Shown here: positions 1 through 7,100 of the stretch, piece after piece
Numbering within the stretch: the stretch's first letter is position 1
Layout of the letters: the number at the start of each line of letters is the position of its first letter
Source: Cellulomonas massiliensis JC225
GTDB taxonomy: Bacteria > Actinomycetota > Actinomycetes > Actinomycetales > Cellulomonadaceae
Length of the DNA stretch: 32,053 nucleotides
Assembly (NCBI RefSeq): GCF_000312005.1
Contig: NZ_HE978588.1
Coordinates: forward strand, 1,443,057 to 1,475,109
Direction of reading: 5' to 3'
Notes under the pieces: model-generated
Databases searched by the model: none
Told to the model about the DNA's origin: nothing
The model's input: only the letters and a program-made list of their open reading frames with translations
Position numbers and translations under genes: made by a program

Positions 1-1003
1 GCGCGTCGAGCCGGGCGCCGAGCTGCTCGCCGCGGACCTGCGCGAGCCGCTGCGGCTCGCCGGTGGCCAGCAGCTCCACCACGGCGAGGCCGACCGCGCA
101 CGCGAGCGGGTTGCCGCCGAAGGTCGAGCCGTGCGTGCCCGCCGTCAGCCGGCCGAGCACGTCCGCCCGTCCGACGACCGCGGACACGGGCAGGATCCCG
201 CCGCCGAGCGCCTTGCCGAGCGTGACGAGGTCCGGCCGGACGCCGAAGTACTCCGACGCGAGCGTGGTGCCCGTGCGGCCGAGGCCGGACTGCACCTCGT
301 CCGCGACCAGCAGCACGTCGGCGGCCGTCGTCACGGCGCGCACGGCCGACCAGTAGCCGTCGGGCGGCACGACGACGCCCTGCTCGCCCTGGATCGGCTC
401 GAGCAGCACGGCGACCGTCGTCTCGTCGATCGCGGCCTCGAGGGCGGCGGCGTCACCGTAGGGGACGACGCGGAAGCCGGGCGTGAACGGCCCGAAGCCG
501 GTGCGCGCGTCGGGGTCCGTGGAGAACGACACGATCGTCGTCGTCCGGCCGTGGAAGTTGCCGTCCGCGACGACGATGGTCGCCCGGTCCGCCGGGACGC
601 CCTTGACCTCGTAGCCCCACTTGCGCGCGGCCTTGATCGCGGTCTCGACGGCCTCCGCGCCGGTGTTCATCGGCAGCATCATCGGCTCGCCCGCGACGAG
701 CGGGCCGACGAGGTCGGTCAGCGCCCGCGCGAAGGGGAGCAGCAGGTCGTGGTCGAAGGCGCGCGACGTGAGCGTCACCCGGTCGAGCTGGTCCTTCGCC
801 GCGGCGACGAGCGCCGGGTGGCGGTGGCCGAAGTTGAGCGCCGAGTACCCGGCGAGCAGGTCCAGGTAGCGGCGGCCGTCGACGTCCGTCACCCAGGAGC
901 CCTCGGCCGAGGCGACCGTGACGTGCAGCGGGTGGTAGTTCGGCGCGAGCACGCTCGACGAGTGGGCCGCCGGCGTCGTCGCGTCGGTCGTCAGGAGGGT
1001 CAT
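1..1003 (-). CDS. rocD: Ornithine aminotransferase, C-terminus cut by window edge
   Basis: PLP enzyme expected to convert ornithine and 2-oxoglutarate to glutamate semialdehyde and glutamate, a cytosolic step of arginine catabolism. I translated 334 codons from the ATG at 1003. The N-terminal half reads as a class III aminotransferase: NYHPLHV near residue 22, the PLP-binding NTGAEAVETA near 115, DEVQSGLGRTG near 240, the Schiff-base lysine in LGKALGGG near 265, and STFGGNPLAC near 295. The last part of the family (about 60-80 residues) lies outside the window. The start codon overlaps the stop of the upstream hydrolase gene by 4 bp (ATGA), so the two are translationally coupled in one operon. 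Confidence 0.93.
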   Translation of the reverse strand, partial: MTLLTTDATTPAAHSSSVLAPNYHPLHVTVASAEGSWVTDVDGRRYLDLLAGYSALNFGHRHPALVAAAKDQLDRVTLTSRAFDHDLLLPFARALTDLVGPLVAGEPMMLPMNTGAEAVETAIKAARKWGYEVKGVPADRATIVVADGNFHGRTTTIVSFSTDPDARTGFGPFTPGFRVVPYGDAAALEAAIDETTVAVLLEPIQGEQGVVVPPDGYWSAVRAVTTAADVLLVADEVQSGLGRTGTTLASEYFGVRPDLVTLGKALGGGILPVSAVVGRADVLGRLTAGTHGSTFGGNPLACAVGLAVVELLATGEPQRLAQVRGEQLGARLDA

Positions 1004-1803
1004 CGCCGCACCGCCTCTCGGATCTCGAGCGTGCAGCACTTGGCGCCGCCGCCGCCCTTGAGCAGCTCGCTGGTGTTCACCGCGAGGGTTTCGAACCCAC
1101 GCTCCCGCAGCTGCGCGGCGAGGTCCACCGCGTCCGGCGCGTGCACGACGTGCGTGCCGTCGCTGACCGCGTTGAGCCCGAGCGCCTCGGCGTCGCGCTC
1201 GGAGGCGATGACGGCCTCCGGGTACAGCTGCTCGAGCACCCGTCGGCTGCCGGGGGAGAACGCGGGCGGGTAGTAGGCGACGTTGTCGGCGGTCAGCGGC
1301 GCGAGCGCCGTGTCCAGGTGGTAGAACCGCGGGTCGACGAGCTCCAGCGAGATCACCGGGCGGCCGAACAGCTCCTGCGCCTCGGCGTGCGCCGCCGGGT
1401 CGGTGCGGAAGCCGGTGCCGGCGAGGACGACGTCGCCGACGACGAGGAGGTCGCCCTCGCCCTCGTTGGTGCGGGCGGCGGTGTGGGTGACGTACCCGCG
1501 GTCGGCGAACCACTTCTGGTACGCCGGGCCCTCGGCCTCGCGCTCGGGGTGCCGGAAGCGCGCAGAGTAGACGACCCCGTCGACCACCGTGGCGCCGTTG
1601 GCCGCAAACACCATGTCCGGCAGGCCGTCGATCGGCTCGATCTCGTCGACCGTGTGCCCGAGGTCGCGGTAGGTGTCGCGCAGCCGCTGCCACTGGCGGA
1701 CGGCCAGGGACGCGTCGGTCGGGCGGGTGCGGTCCATCCACGGGTTGATCTCGTAGGACACCGTGAAGAAGCGCGGCTCGCACATGAGGTAGTGACGTGC
1801 CAT
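1000..1803 (-). CDS. Guanidino-group hydrolase (DDAH / arginine dihydrolase-like)
   Basis: A 267-residue pentein-fold hydrolase of the dimethylargininase/amidinotransferase superfamily. The start is the ATG at 1803, preceded by GAGGGGAGAG; an upstream GTG at 1836 lacks this signal. Visible features: N20 in the YEINPWM motif, N69 in VFAANGATVV, acidic NEGEGD at 113-118, H162 in FYHLDTALAPL and the nucleophile region GGGGAKCCTLEI with C256/C257. Classical DDAH enzymes carry Glu-Asp where this protein has Ala-Asn (68-69). To my recollection the Asn is typical of arginine dihydrolases (ArgZ/AgrE type) that yield ornithine. With rocD overlapping downstream, arginine to ornithine to glutamate semialdehyde is the simplest inferred route. 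The exact substrate is not proven. Confidence 0.85.
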   Translation of the reverse strand: MARHYLMCEPRFFTVSYEINPWMDRTRPTDASLAVRQWQRLRDTYRDLGHTVDEIEPIDGLPDMVFAANGATVVDGVVYSARFRHPEREAEGPAYQKWFADRGYVTHTAARTNEGEGDLLVVGDVVLAGTGFRTDPAAHAEAQELFGRPVISLELVDPRFYHLDTALAPLTADNVAYYPPAFSPGSRRVLEQLYPEAVIASERDAEALGLNAVSDGTHVVHAPDAVDLAAQLRERGFETLAVNTSELLKGGGGAKCCTLEIREAVRR

Positions 1804-1920
1804 CGGGCTCTCCCCTCGAGGCTCGGTGGGACGCACCCGGGGGTGAGTGCGTGCGCCGCGCGGCGGCTGGAGCGCCGCGGCGGTTGGCTTGAGCGTAGGG
1901 CTCGGGGTGGCGCACCAGAT

Positions 1921-1988
1921 CAGCGTTGCGTTGCGGATCGAGGCGCGATCCGTTGCGTGGCGCGCGGCCTCAGCGCTGATCCGTTGCG
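1921..1988. promoter_or_regulatory. Repeat cluster upstream of the arginine operon, candidate operator
   Basis: The 11-mer GATCCGTTGCG occurs at 1947-1957 and again at 1978-1988, 31 bp apart (about three helical turns). An inverted copy of part of it forms the palindrome CGGATCG-N5-CGATCCG at 1934-1952. The cluster lies 118-185 bp upstream of the hydrolase start and overlaps the 3' end of the neighbouring SRPBCC gene. It may bind a regulator of the arginine operon, for instance an Lrp/AsnC-type protein; none is encoded in the window. Confidence 0.4.
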
Positions 1989-2428
1989 CGTGCCTCGCGG
2001 GCGGCCCGCGCGAGCGCCCACCACGTCATGACGACGAACGCCGGCCTCAGCACCGGAGCCGTCAGCCGCCGCGGCAGCCGCGCCAGGTGCACGTCCTCCA
2101 CCCACGTCACCAGGGAGCCGGGGCCCTCCGCGCGGACCTCCAGCCGCGCCTCGCCGAGCAGCACCGGCCCGACCTTGCGGTAGACCGCGACACGCTCGGA
2201 GCCCCCCGCCGGGTCGGCCCGCTCGACGACCATCCGGTCGACGAGCCCGTGCCCCCGAGCGGCGAACGGGCCCGAGATCCCGACGATGCGCCCGCCCGCC
2301 CGCAGCGGGCCGTCCGCGTGCACCACCGTGAGCGGGATCCACCGTGAGTGTGCCTGCGGGTCCGTGACCAGCGTGAACGCGTCGTCGACGGGGAGGGGGA
2401 GGTGTCGGCGCACGACAGCGGGACCCAT
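1970..2428 (-). CDS. SRPBCC (START-like) family protein
   Basis: About 152 residues. The N-terminus VVRRHLPLPVDDAFTLVTD followed by HSRWIPL is the usual opening of the polyketide-cyclase/START-like hydrophobic-pocket fold, and strands such as GSLVTWVEDVHL continue it. No catalytic motif is visible, so ligand and role are unknown. I chose the ATG at 2428; an in-frame GTG directly before it (2431) is equally possible. It is divergent from the aldo/keto reductase with only about 23 bp between the starts, so the promoters must overlap coding sequence. Its 3' end overlaps the repeat cluster in front of the arginine operon. Confidence 0.75.
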   Translation of the reverse strand: MGPAVVRRHLPLPVDDAFTLVTDPQAHSRWIPLTVVHADGPLRAGGRIVGISGPFAARGHGLVDRMVVERADPAGGSERVAVYRKVGPVLLGEARLEVRAEGPGSLVTWVEDVHLARLPRRLTAPVLRPAFVVMTWWALARAAREARATDQR

Positions 2429-2451
2429 CACCTCACGGTAGCGTCGGAGCC

Positions 2452-3438
2452 ATGCAGGAGCGCGTGCTGGGCAGGACGGGCAAGGCCGTCGGGATCGTGG
2501 GTCTGGGCTGCTGGCAGCTCGGGGCCGACTGGGGGAGCGTCGACGAGGACGACGCGCTGGAGGTGCTCGCCGCGTCGGTCGACGCGGGCGTGACGTTCCT
2601 CGACACGGCGGACGTGTACGGCGACGGCCGCTCGGAGCGGCTCATCGGCCGGTTCCTGGCCGAGCGGGGCCGCGAGGGGATCACCGTCGCGACCAAGATG
2701 GGCCGTCGCGCCGACCCGCACGTGCCCGAGGCGTACACCCTCGACGCGTTCCGCGCCTGGACCGACCGGTCGCGCGAGAACCTCGGCGTGGACACGCTCG
2801 ACCTCGTCCAGCTGCACTGCCCGCCGACGCCGGTGTTCTCCGACGACGCGGTGTACGACGCGCTCGACACGCTCGTCGAGGAGCGGCGCATCGCCGCGTA
2901 CGGCGTCTCGGTGGAGACCGTCGACGAGGCGCTCGCCGCGATCGCCCGGCCGCACGTCGCCACGGTGCAGATCATCCTCAACGTCTTCCGCCGCAAGCCG
3001 CTCGAGCAGGTGCTGCCGGCCGCGATCGACGCGAACGTCGGCATCATCGCGCGCGTCCCGCTCGCGTCCGGGCTGCTCTCCGGCAAGTACGACGAGACGA
3101 CGCAGTTCGCGCCCGACGACCACCGCTCGTTCAACCGCCACGGCGAGGCGTTCGACGTGGGCGAGACCTTCGCCGGCGTGCCGTTCGAGGTGGGCGTCGC
3201 CGCGGCGCGCGAGGTGGCGCAGCTGCCGCCCGCCGGCGTGACGACCGCGCAGCTCGCGCTGCGGTGGGTCGTCGACCAGCCGGGCGTCAGCGTCGTCATC
3301 CCGGGCGCGCGCAACCCCGAGCAGGCGCGGGCCAACGCCGCGGCGGCGGACGTCGCGCCGCTCGACGACGTGCGCCTGAGCGCGCTCGAGCGGATCTACG
3401 ACGAGCGCATCCGGGAGCACGTGCACGACCGCTGGTGA
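2452..3438 (+). CDS. Aldo/keto reductase
   Basis: A 328-residue cytosolic NADPH-dependent oxidoreductase of the AKR superfamily, TIM-barrel fold. The catalytic tetrad is visible: D51 and Y56 in FLDTADVYGDG, K82 in VATKMG, and H122 in LVQLHCPP. The C-terminal part carries the cofactor-binding VVIPGARNPEQARANAAA stretch. The length is normal for the family. The start ATG has a weak CGGAG upstream. The physiological substrate cannot be told from the sequence. A 12-bp hairpin directly follows the stop codon. Confidence 0.92.
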   Translation: MQERVLGRTGKAVGIVGLGCWQLGADWGSVDEDDALEVLAASVDAGVTFLDTADVYGDGRSERLIGRFLAERGREGITVATKMGRRADPHVPEAYTLDAFRAWTDRSRENLGVDTLDLVQLHCPPTPVFSDDAVYDALDTLVEERRIAAYGVSVETVDEALAAIARPHVATVQIILNVFRRKPLEQVLPAAIDANVGIIARVPLASGLLSGKYDETTQFAPDDHRSFNRHGEAFDVGETFAGVPFEVGVAAAREVAQLPPAGVTTAQLALRWVVDQPGVSVVIPGARNPEQARANAAAADVAPLDDVRLSALERIYDERIREHVHDRW

Positions 3439-3446
3439 CCCGCCGG

Positions 3447-3474
3447 GCCGCCCACGCGTCAGCGCGTGGGCGGC
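3447..3474. terminator. Bidirectional terminator hairpin
   Basis: Perfect 12-bp stem GCCGCCCACGCG / CGCGTGGGCGGC (3447-3458 and 3463-3474) with a TCAG loop. It sits between the convergent aldo/keto reductase and the membrane-protein gene and includes the stop codon of the latter. No U-tract follows on either strand, as is common in actinobacteria. Confidence 0.7.
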
Positions 3475-4172
3475 AGCAGCGGGCGGCCCGGCGCGTCGAT
3501 CGTCAGCGGCGACGCGTCGGTCTCGATCGTGCGGGGGAAGTGCGGCGGCGGGGGTCCGAACGCGGCGCGGGCGCCCTTGATGACGGTCTTGCCGAGCGCG
3601 CGGGCACCGCCGATGCCGACGACGAACCCGACGCCGTACGGCAGCATCCGCCCGAGGGCGACGCCGGTCTGCTTGCCCAGCTGGGTGCGGATCATCTTGC
3701 GCGTGAGCGCGGTGTTGACCCGCTTCACCGTCGAGATGGGCAGCCGCGTGAGCAGCAGCCGCGCCGTGGAGCCCGCGCGCATCTCGGTGATGTCCGCGAC
3801 GGCCTTCGCCCCGGAGTCGCCCAGCACGGTCGTCAGCAGCAGCGAGCGGCGCCGCTCGTGGTCCTCGATCTCGATGCCGTGCACGCTCGCGACCCCGAGC
3901 GCGAAGGCGGCGGATGAGGCGAAGAACGTCGCGACGTCGCTCGACGTGAGCACGAACGCCGCCGTCGTCCCCACCGCGGGGGCCGCCGCGGCGGCGCCGA
4001 CCGCGCCGCCCGCGCTCTGCACGACGAGCAGGTACTCGCGCTCGAGCAGCCGGATGATCTCCTCCGGCGTCGCCTCGGGGTTCTTGCGCCGCAGCCGCTC
4101 CACGTGCGCGTGGATGGTCGCGGACGGCACCGTCACCGCCTTGGCGAGCGCCGCCTCGATGATGCGGGGCAC
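3459..4172 (-). CDS. Conserved hypothetical membrane-associated protein
   Basis: 237 residues, start GTG at 4172 with GGGGAG placed about 12 bases upstream inside the end of the OsmC gene. The N-terminal 50 residues look helical and basic (ATIHAHVERLRRKNPEATPEEIIRLLER split around residues 20-45). Alanine/glycine-rich hydrophobic segments follow at about 55-95 and again near 178-200 (GVGFVVGIGGARAL), and the tail is Pro-rich. I do not recognise a catalytic motif. It starts 4 bp after the OsmC stop codon, so it is very likely co-transcribed with it. Confidence 0.7.
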   Translation of the reverse strand: MPRIIEAALAKAVTVPSATIHAHVERLRRKNPEATPEEIIRLLEREYLLVVQSAGGAVGAAAAAPAVGTTAAFVLTSSDVATFFASSAAFALGVASVHGIEIEDHERRRSLLLTTVLGDSGAKAVADITEMRAGSTARLLLTRLPISTVKRVNTALTRKMIRTQLGKQTGVALGRMLPYGVGFVVGIGGARALGKTVIKGARAAFGPPPPHFPRTIETDASPLTIDAPGRPLLPPTR

Positions 4173-4176
4173 CGCC

Positions 4177-4647
4177 TCAGCGCTCCCCGGCGATCGTCAG
4201 CTGCACGTCGGCGCCGGCCTTGAGGGTGTTGCCGACCGTGCAGTGCTCGTCGATCGCGCGGTGCAGCACCGTCAGGAGGCGGTCGCGCTCGGCGGGCTCC
4301 AGGCCCGAGAGGTCGACCTCGAACGTCTCGGCGAGCGCGGGGTAGCGGTCGCTCGCCTCGTCGGCCAGGCCGGTGACCCGGATCGTCACCGCGGCGTCGT
4401 CGCCGAGGCGCCGGCGCACGGCCTGGTCGGTCGCGAAGCCGGAGCAGGCGGCCAGCGCGATCTTCATGAGCTCGCCGGGCGTGAACGCGCCGGGCTGGGA
4501 GATGTCGGCCAGGCGCACCTCGCCGCCGCGGCTGCTGTGGCCGACGTACTCGCGCACCCCGGTGCGCTCGACCCAGAGCTGGGTGCCGTCGGCGTTCTTG
4601 GTGATGTCCGGAGCCGCGTCGGCCGCGGCCTGCTGCTGCGTCGTCAT
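4177..4647 (-). CDS. OsmC family protein
   Basis: 156 residues. OsmC/Ohr proteins are thiol peroxidases that reduce organic hydroperoxides. Both redox cysteines can be seen: C68 in IALAACSGFATDQ at the start of the long central helix and C136 in EHCTVGNTLKAG near the end. The length fits the family. The start is the ATG at 4647. It is the first gene of a two-gene unit with the membrane protein downstream and is divergent from the XRE-TPR regulator, with 105 bp between starts. Whether it is a true organic hydroperoxide reductase or a YhfA-like member is open. Confidence 0.88.
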   Translation of the reverse strand: MTTQQQAAADAAPDITKNADGTQLWVERTGVREYVGHSSRGGEVRLADISQPGAFTPGELMKIALAACSGFATDQAVRRRLGDDAAVTIRVTGLADEASDRYPALAETFEVDLSGLEPAERDRLLTVLHRAIDEHCTVGNTLKAGADVQLTIAGER

Positions 4648-4752
4648 CCGGCGATTCTCACACGTTCGGGCGACGCGGACCCGGAGAAGAGGCGGCAGCA
4701 TCGGGAGGTTGACGGCCGTAGCGCTTTCCGTGCAGGTGCCGGGCTCCTTATC

Positions 4753-6069
4753 GTGAGTGCCGTGTCGCCGCTGAGCCGTCGGATCCGTGAGGCGCGCGAG
4801 CGTGCCGGGCTGAGCCAGTCCGGCCTCGCTCGCGCCGCCGACGTGCACCAGAGCTACATCTCCCACGTGGAGCGCGGCACGCGTGCGCTGGGCCCGGACG
4901 CGCTCGAGCGGGTGGCTCGCGCGCTGGGTGTCTCGGTGGAGTACCTGCACGAGGGCGTGGACGCGCCGGGGTACAAGCAGGCGGAGCAGGCGCTCGCCGA
5001 GGGGCGCCGGCTGATGCGCCAGGACCGGGCGGCGGACGCCGTCGCGGTGCTCGCGTCCGTCGAGCTCGCGCGGGTCGACGTCGACGAGGCCACGAAGGTG
5101 CGGCTCGCCCACGCCGAGGCGCTCGACCTCGCGGGCCGGCTCGAGGACTCGGTCGAGGTGCTGCAGGACGTCGTGGAGCAGCTGTGCGCCGCCGGCCGGT
5201 ACGCGCGTGCGGCGTACGCGTCGATGCGCGCCGTCATGGCGCTCACGGAGGCCGCGGACCTGCAGCGGGCGATCGAGAAGGGCGAGGAGGACCTCGAGCG
5301 GCTGCGTGAGCACGCCGAGGGGTCCGACGAGGTCGTCCGGCTCGAGTCGACGCTGCTGTGGGCGTACATCGCCCGCGGTGACACCACCTACGCGCGGTTC
5401 CGGGGCAACCAGCTGCTGGAGCGCACGCGCGAGGTCGGGTCGGCCCGCGCCGTCTCGTCCGTGCACTGGAACCTCGCGTTCATCGACGACGCGCTCGGGC
5501 GCTCGGACGACGCCCTGCACCAGCTCGAGGCCGCGATCGCGCTCGCGGGCGCCGACGAGGTGGACCGCGACCTGCCGCGCCTGCGGCTCGACCGCGCGCT
5601 GCTGCTCGTCACCGTGGACCCGCCGCGGCCCGCCGAGGCGCTGGCGGAGCTCGACGCGGCGCAGGCCGCGCTGGAGATCGGCGAGTCGGAGGTCGAGCTC
5701 GCGCGGGCCGCGTCGGTGCGCTCGCGGGCGCACCTGCTGCTCGGTGACGCGCGCGAGGCGCTGCGGTACGCGTCCGAGGCGGTCGAGATGCTGCGCGGCG
5801 GCGTCCGGCGCGACGCGGCCGCGGCGCACGAGGCGCTGGGCGACGCGCTGCTCGCGCTGGACGCGCGCACCGAGGCCGTCAAGGAGTTCCGCTCCGCCGC
5901 CGAGCTGCTCGACATGATCTCGTCCGGCCGGAGCGCCGCGACGGTCTGGCGCCGCATCGGCGACCGCCTGCGCATCGCCGGCGACGAGGACGCGCGCGTC
6001 GTCGAGGCGTACTCCCGCGCGCTGTCCGCGGCGGGCATCCGGACCACGCTGCCGGTCCCGCCGCGCTGA
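4753..6069 (+). CDS. XRE-family regulator with TPR-like C-terminal domain
   Basis: 438 residues if the GTG at 4753 is used; a second GTG at 4762 is possible and neither has a clear Shine-Dalgarno. Residues about 7-67 are an XRE/Cro helix-turn-helix (LSQSGLARAADVHQSYISHV with the following ERGTRALGPDALERVARALGVSVEYL). The rest, about 360 residues, is almost pure amphipathic helix with repeated A-A-L-E pairs (GRYARAAYASMRAVMAL, RSDDALHQLEAAIALAG, DAREALRYASEAVEML), as expected for tetratricopeptide repeats. This is the layout of RRNPP peptide-sensing regulators such as NprR and PlcR. Five secreted-peptide genes follow on the same strand. Peptide binding is inferred, not shown. Confidence 0.85.
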   Translation: MSAVSPLSRRIREARERAGLSQSGLARAADVHQSYISHVERGTRALGPDALERVARALGVSVEYLHEGVDAPGYKQAEQALAEGRRLMRQDRAADAVAVLASVELARVDVDEATKVRLAHAEALDLAGRLEDSVEVLQDVVEQLCAAGRYARAAYASMRAVMALTEAADLQRAIEKGEEDLERLREHAEGSDEVVRLESTLLWAYIARGDTTYARFRGNQLLERTREVGSARAVSSVHWNLAFIDDALGRSDDALHQLEAAIALAGADEVDRDLPRLRLDRALLLVTVDPPRPAEALAELDAAQAALEIGESEVELARAASVRSRAHLLLGDAREALRYASEAVEMLRGGVRRDAAAAHEALGDALLALDARTEAVKEFRSAAELLDMISSGRSAATVWRRIGDRLRIAGDEDARVVEAYSRALSAAGIRTTLPVPPR

Positions 6070-6075
6070 CGGCGG

Positions 6076-6099
6076 GCCCGCGACCTCGTCGTCGCGGGC
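6076..6099 (+). terminator. Hairpin after the XRE-TPR regulator
   Basis: Perfect 9-bp stem GCCCGCGAC / GTCGCGGGC with a 6-nt loop, seven bases after the regulator stop codon. There is no U-tract. It is the first of three hairpins in the 341-bp interval before the peptide genes. Confidence 0.6.
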
Positions 6100-6116
6100 G
6101 GCGCCGAGCGCGCTGA

Positions 6117-6169
6117 CCCGGTCACCCGGTTGGGTGAACCGGGCCGTCGTCGTGCCCGGACGACGACGG
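6117..6169 (+). terminator. Double hairpin between regulator and peptide genes
   Basis: Two further hairpins back to back. The first is CCCGGTCACCC / GGGTG-A-ACCGGG (6117-6143) with a GGTT loop and one bulged A. The second is CCGTCGTCGT / ACGACGACGG (6144-6169), a perfect 10-bp stem with a 6-nt loop. With the hairpin at 6076-6099 they probably end the regulator transcript, so that the peptide array needs its own promoter; attenuation is an alternative. Confidence 0.55.
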
Positions 6170-6319
6170 GCCCCGATCGGGCGCCGCTGAGCCGCCTCGC
6201 GACGGTTCGCCGCCCGTGCGGCGGCCCGCATCGCCCCTGATCGCCCCGTTCCTGCCCGCCCGGACCCGTCGGTCACGGTGCGCGACCGGCAACGTCACAG
6301 CGTGATGTCTACCCCGTCG

Positions 6320-6355
6320 TTGCCTGCGTCATTGCGCCCTAGTACACGGCTAGGG
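6320..6355 (+). promoter_or_regulatory. Candidate promoter and operator of the peptide array
   Basis: TTGCCT at 6320-6325 and TACACG at 6343-6348 are separated by 17 bases and could be a -35/-10 pair. The -10 element falls exactly in the 7-nt spacer of a perfect palindrome, CCCTAG (6337-6342) and CTAGGG (6350-6355). A repressor bound here would block the promoter. It lies 55-91 bases upstream of the first peptide start. The remaining DNA from 6170 to 6319 shows no gene. Confidence 0.45.
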
Positions 6356-6410
6356 ACGATCGTCTTGCGTCCGGGACGGTCCTGGACGCCCGACCAGGAG
6401 GTCACCCCCC

Positions 6411-6530
6411 GTGAAGAAGCTCACCGCCCTCGTGCTCGCCGCCGTCGCCGTCATCGGTCTGGCCGGTGCCACGTCCGCCTCGGCCTCCGGCGAGGTCACC
6501 GCCACGCCGTGCTGCAAGGCCCAGTTCTGA
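6411..6530 (+). CDS. Secreted peptide 1 of the PCCK family
   Basis: 39 residues, GTG start with a strong AGGAGGT eight bases upstream. It has a short basic n-region (MKKL), a hydrophobic core (TALVLAAVAVIGLAGA) and a likely signal-peptidase site after TSASA. The predicted mature part is SGEVTATPCCKAQF. The Cys-Cys pair followed by Lys is shared with the four following genes. It is nearly identical to peptide 2, which suggests a recent duplication. No modification enzyme lies nearby. Function is unknown; pheromone, antimicrobial or metal-binding roles are possible. Confidence 0.85.
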   Translation: MKKLTALVLAAVAVIGLAGATSASASGEVTATPCCKAQF

Positions 6531-6577
6531 GCTCCCGCTCGTCCCGTCACCCCCACCACGCACACCAGGAGAACCCC

Positions 6578-6700
6578 ATGTCGAAGAAGCTCACCGCCCT
6601 CGTCCTCGCCGCCGTCGCCGTCCTCGGGCTGGCCGGCGCCACCTCCGCCTCGGCGTCCGGCGAGACCGTCGCCGCGCCCTGCTGCAAGACCCAGTTCTGA
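6578..6700 (+). CDS. Secreted peptide 2 of the PCCK family
   Basis: 40 residues, ATG start, AGGAG eight bases upstream. The signal peptide is almost the same as in peptide 1 (MSKKLTALVLAAVAVLGLAG, then ATSASA). The predicted mature part is SGETVAAPCCKTQF, differing from peptide 1 at few positions around the invariant PCCK and ending in QF like it. It starts 47 bp after peptide 1, probably in the same transcript. Confidence 0.85.
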   Translation: MSKKLTALVLAAVAVLGLAGATSASASGETVAAPCCKTQF

Positions 6701-6726
6701 CCCGCCCCCGAGACCGGAGAACCGTC

Positions 6727-6849
6727 ATGTCGAAGAAGCTCGCCGCCCTCGTCCTCGCCGCCACCGCCGTGCTCGGCTCGGCCGGCGTCGTCTCGGCCAC
6801 CGCCGCACCGCAGACGCAGGTGCTGGCGGACGCGCCCTGCTGCAAGTGA
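6727..6849 (+). CDS. Secreted peptide 3 of the PCCK family
   Basis: 40 residues, ATG start, CGGAGAA upstream as in the other copies. Signal peptide MSKKLAALVLAATAVLGSAG then VVSATA. The predicted mature part is APQTQVLADAPCCK, ending directly at the lysine with no tail. It starts 26 bp after peptide 2. The N-terminal half of the mature part differs from copies 1 and 2 while APCCK is kept, so the C-terminus is the conserved functional part. Confidence 0.85.
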   Translation: MSKKLAALVLAATAVLGSAGVVSATAAPQTQVLADAPCCK

Positions 6850-6938
6850 CCGCGTCGCGGTCGGAGCCCACCCCCGGTGCACCGACGGCGACCGATGCCC
6901 ACCCGAACGACCCTCGTCGCAGACACCTGGAGAACCCC

Positions 6939-7061
6939 GTGAACAAGAAGCTCACCGCCCTCGTCCTGACCGCCGCCGCCGTGCTCGGCCTCGGTGGCGT
7001 CACCGCCGCGTACGCCGCTCCCGAGGCCCCAATCTCGGCCGCCGCACCCTGCTGCAAGTAG
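6939..7061 (+). CDS. Secreted peptide 4 of the PCCK family
   Basis: 40 residues, GTG start with TGGAGAACCCC just upstream, the same leader motif as before peptide 2. Signal peptide MNKKLTALVLTAAAVLGLGG then VTAAYA. The predicted mature part is APEAPISAAAPCCK, the same length as that of peptide 3 and also ending at PCCK. It lies 89 bp downstream of peptide 3. Confidence 0.85.
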   Translation: MNKKLTALVLTAAAVLGLGGVTAAYAAPEAPISAAAPCCK

Positions 7062-7100
7062 GAGGTGTACGCGGCCGCCCCGCGCGGCCAGGATCGCCCT

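Noticed and set aside
131-1273. Long plus-strand open frame over the arginine operon
   Set aside because: It is antisense to rocD and the hydrolase and reads as an Arg/Gly/Asp-rich shadow typical of GC-rich DNA; the minus-strand products are clear family members.
3466-4752. Open frame upstream of the XRE-TPR regulator that would make an 867-residue protein
   Set aside because: This part is antisense to the OsmC and membrane-protein genes and has low-complexity sequence; coding character begins only near 4753.
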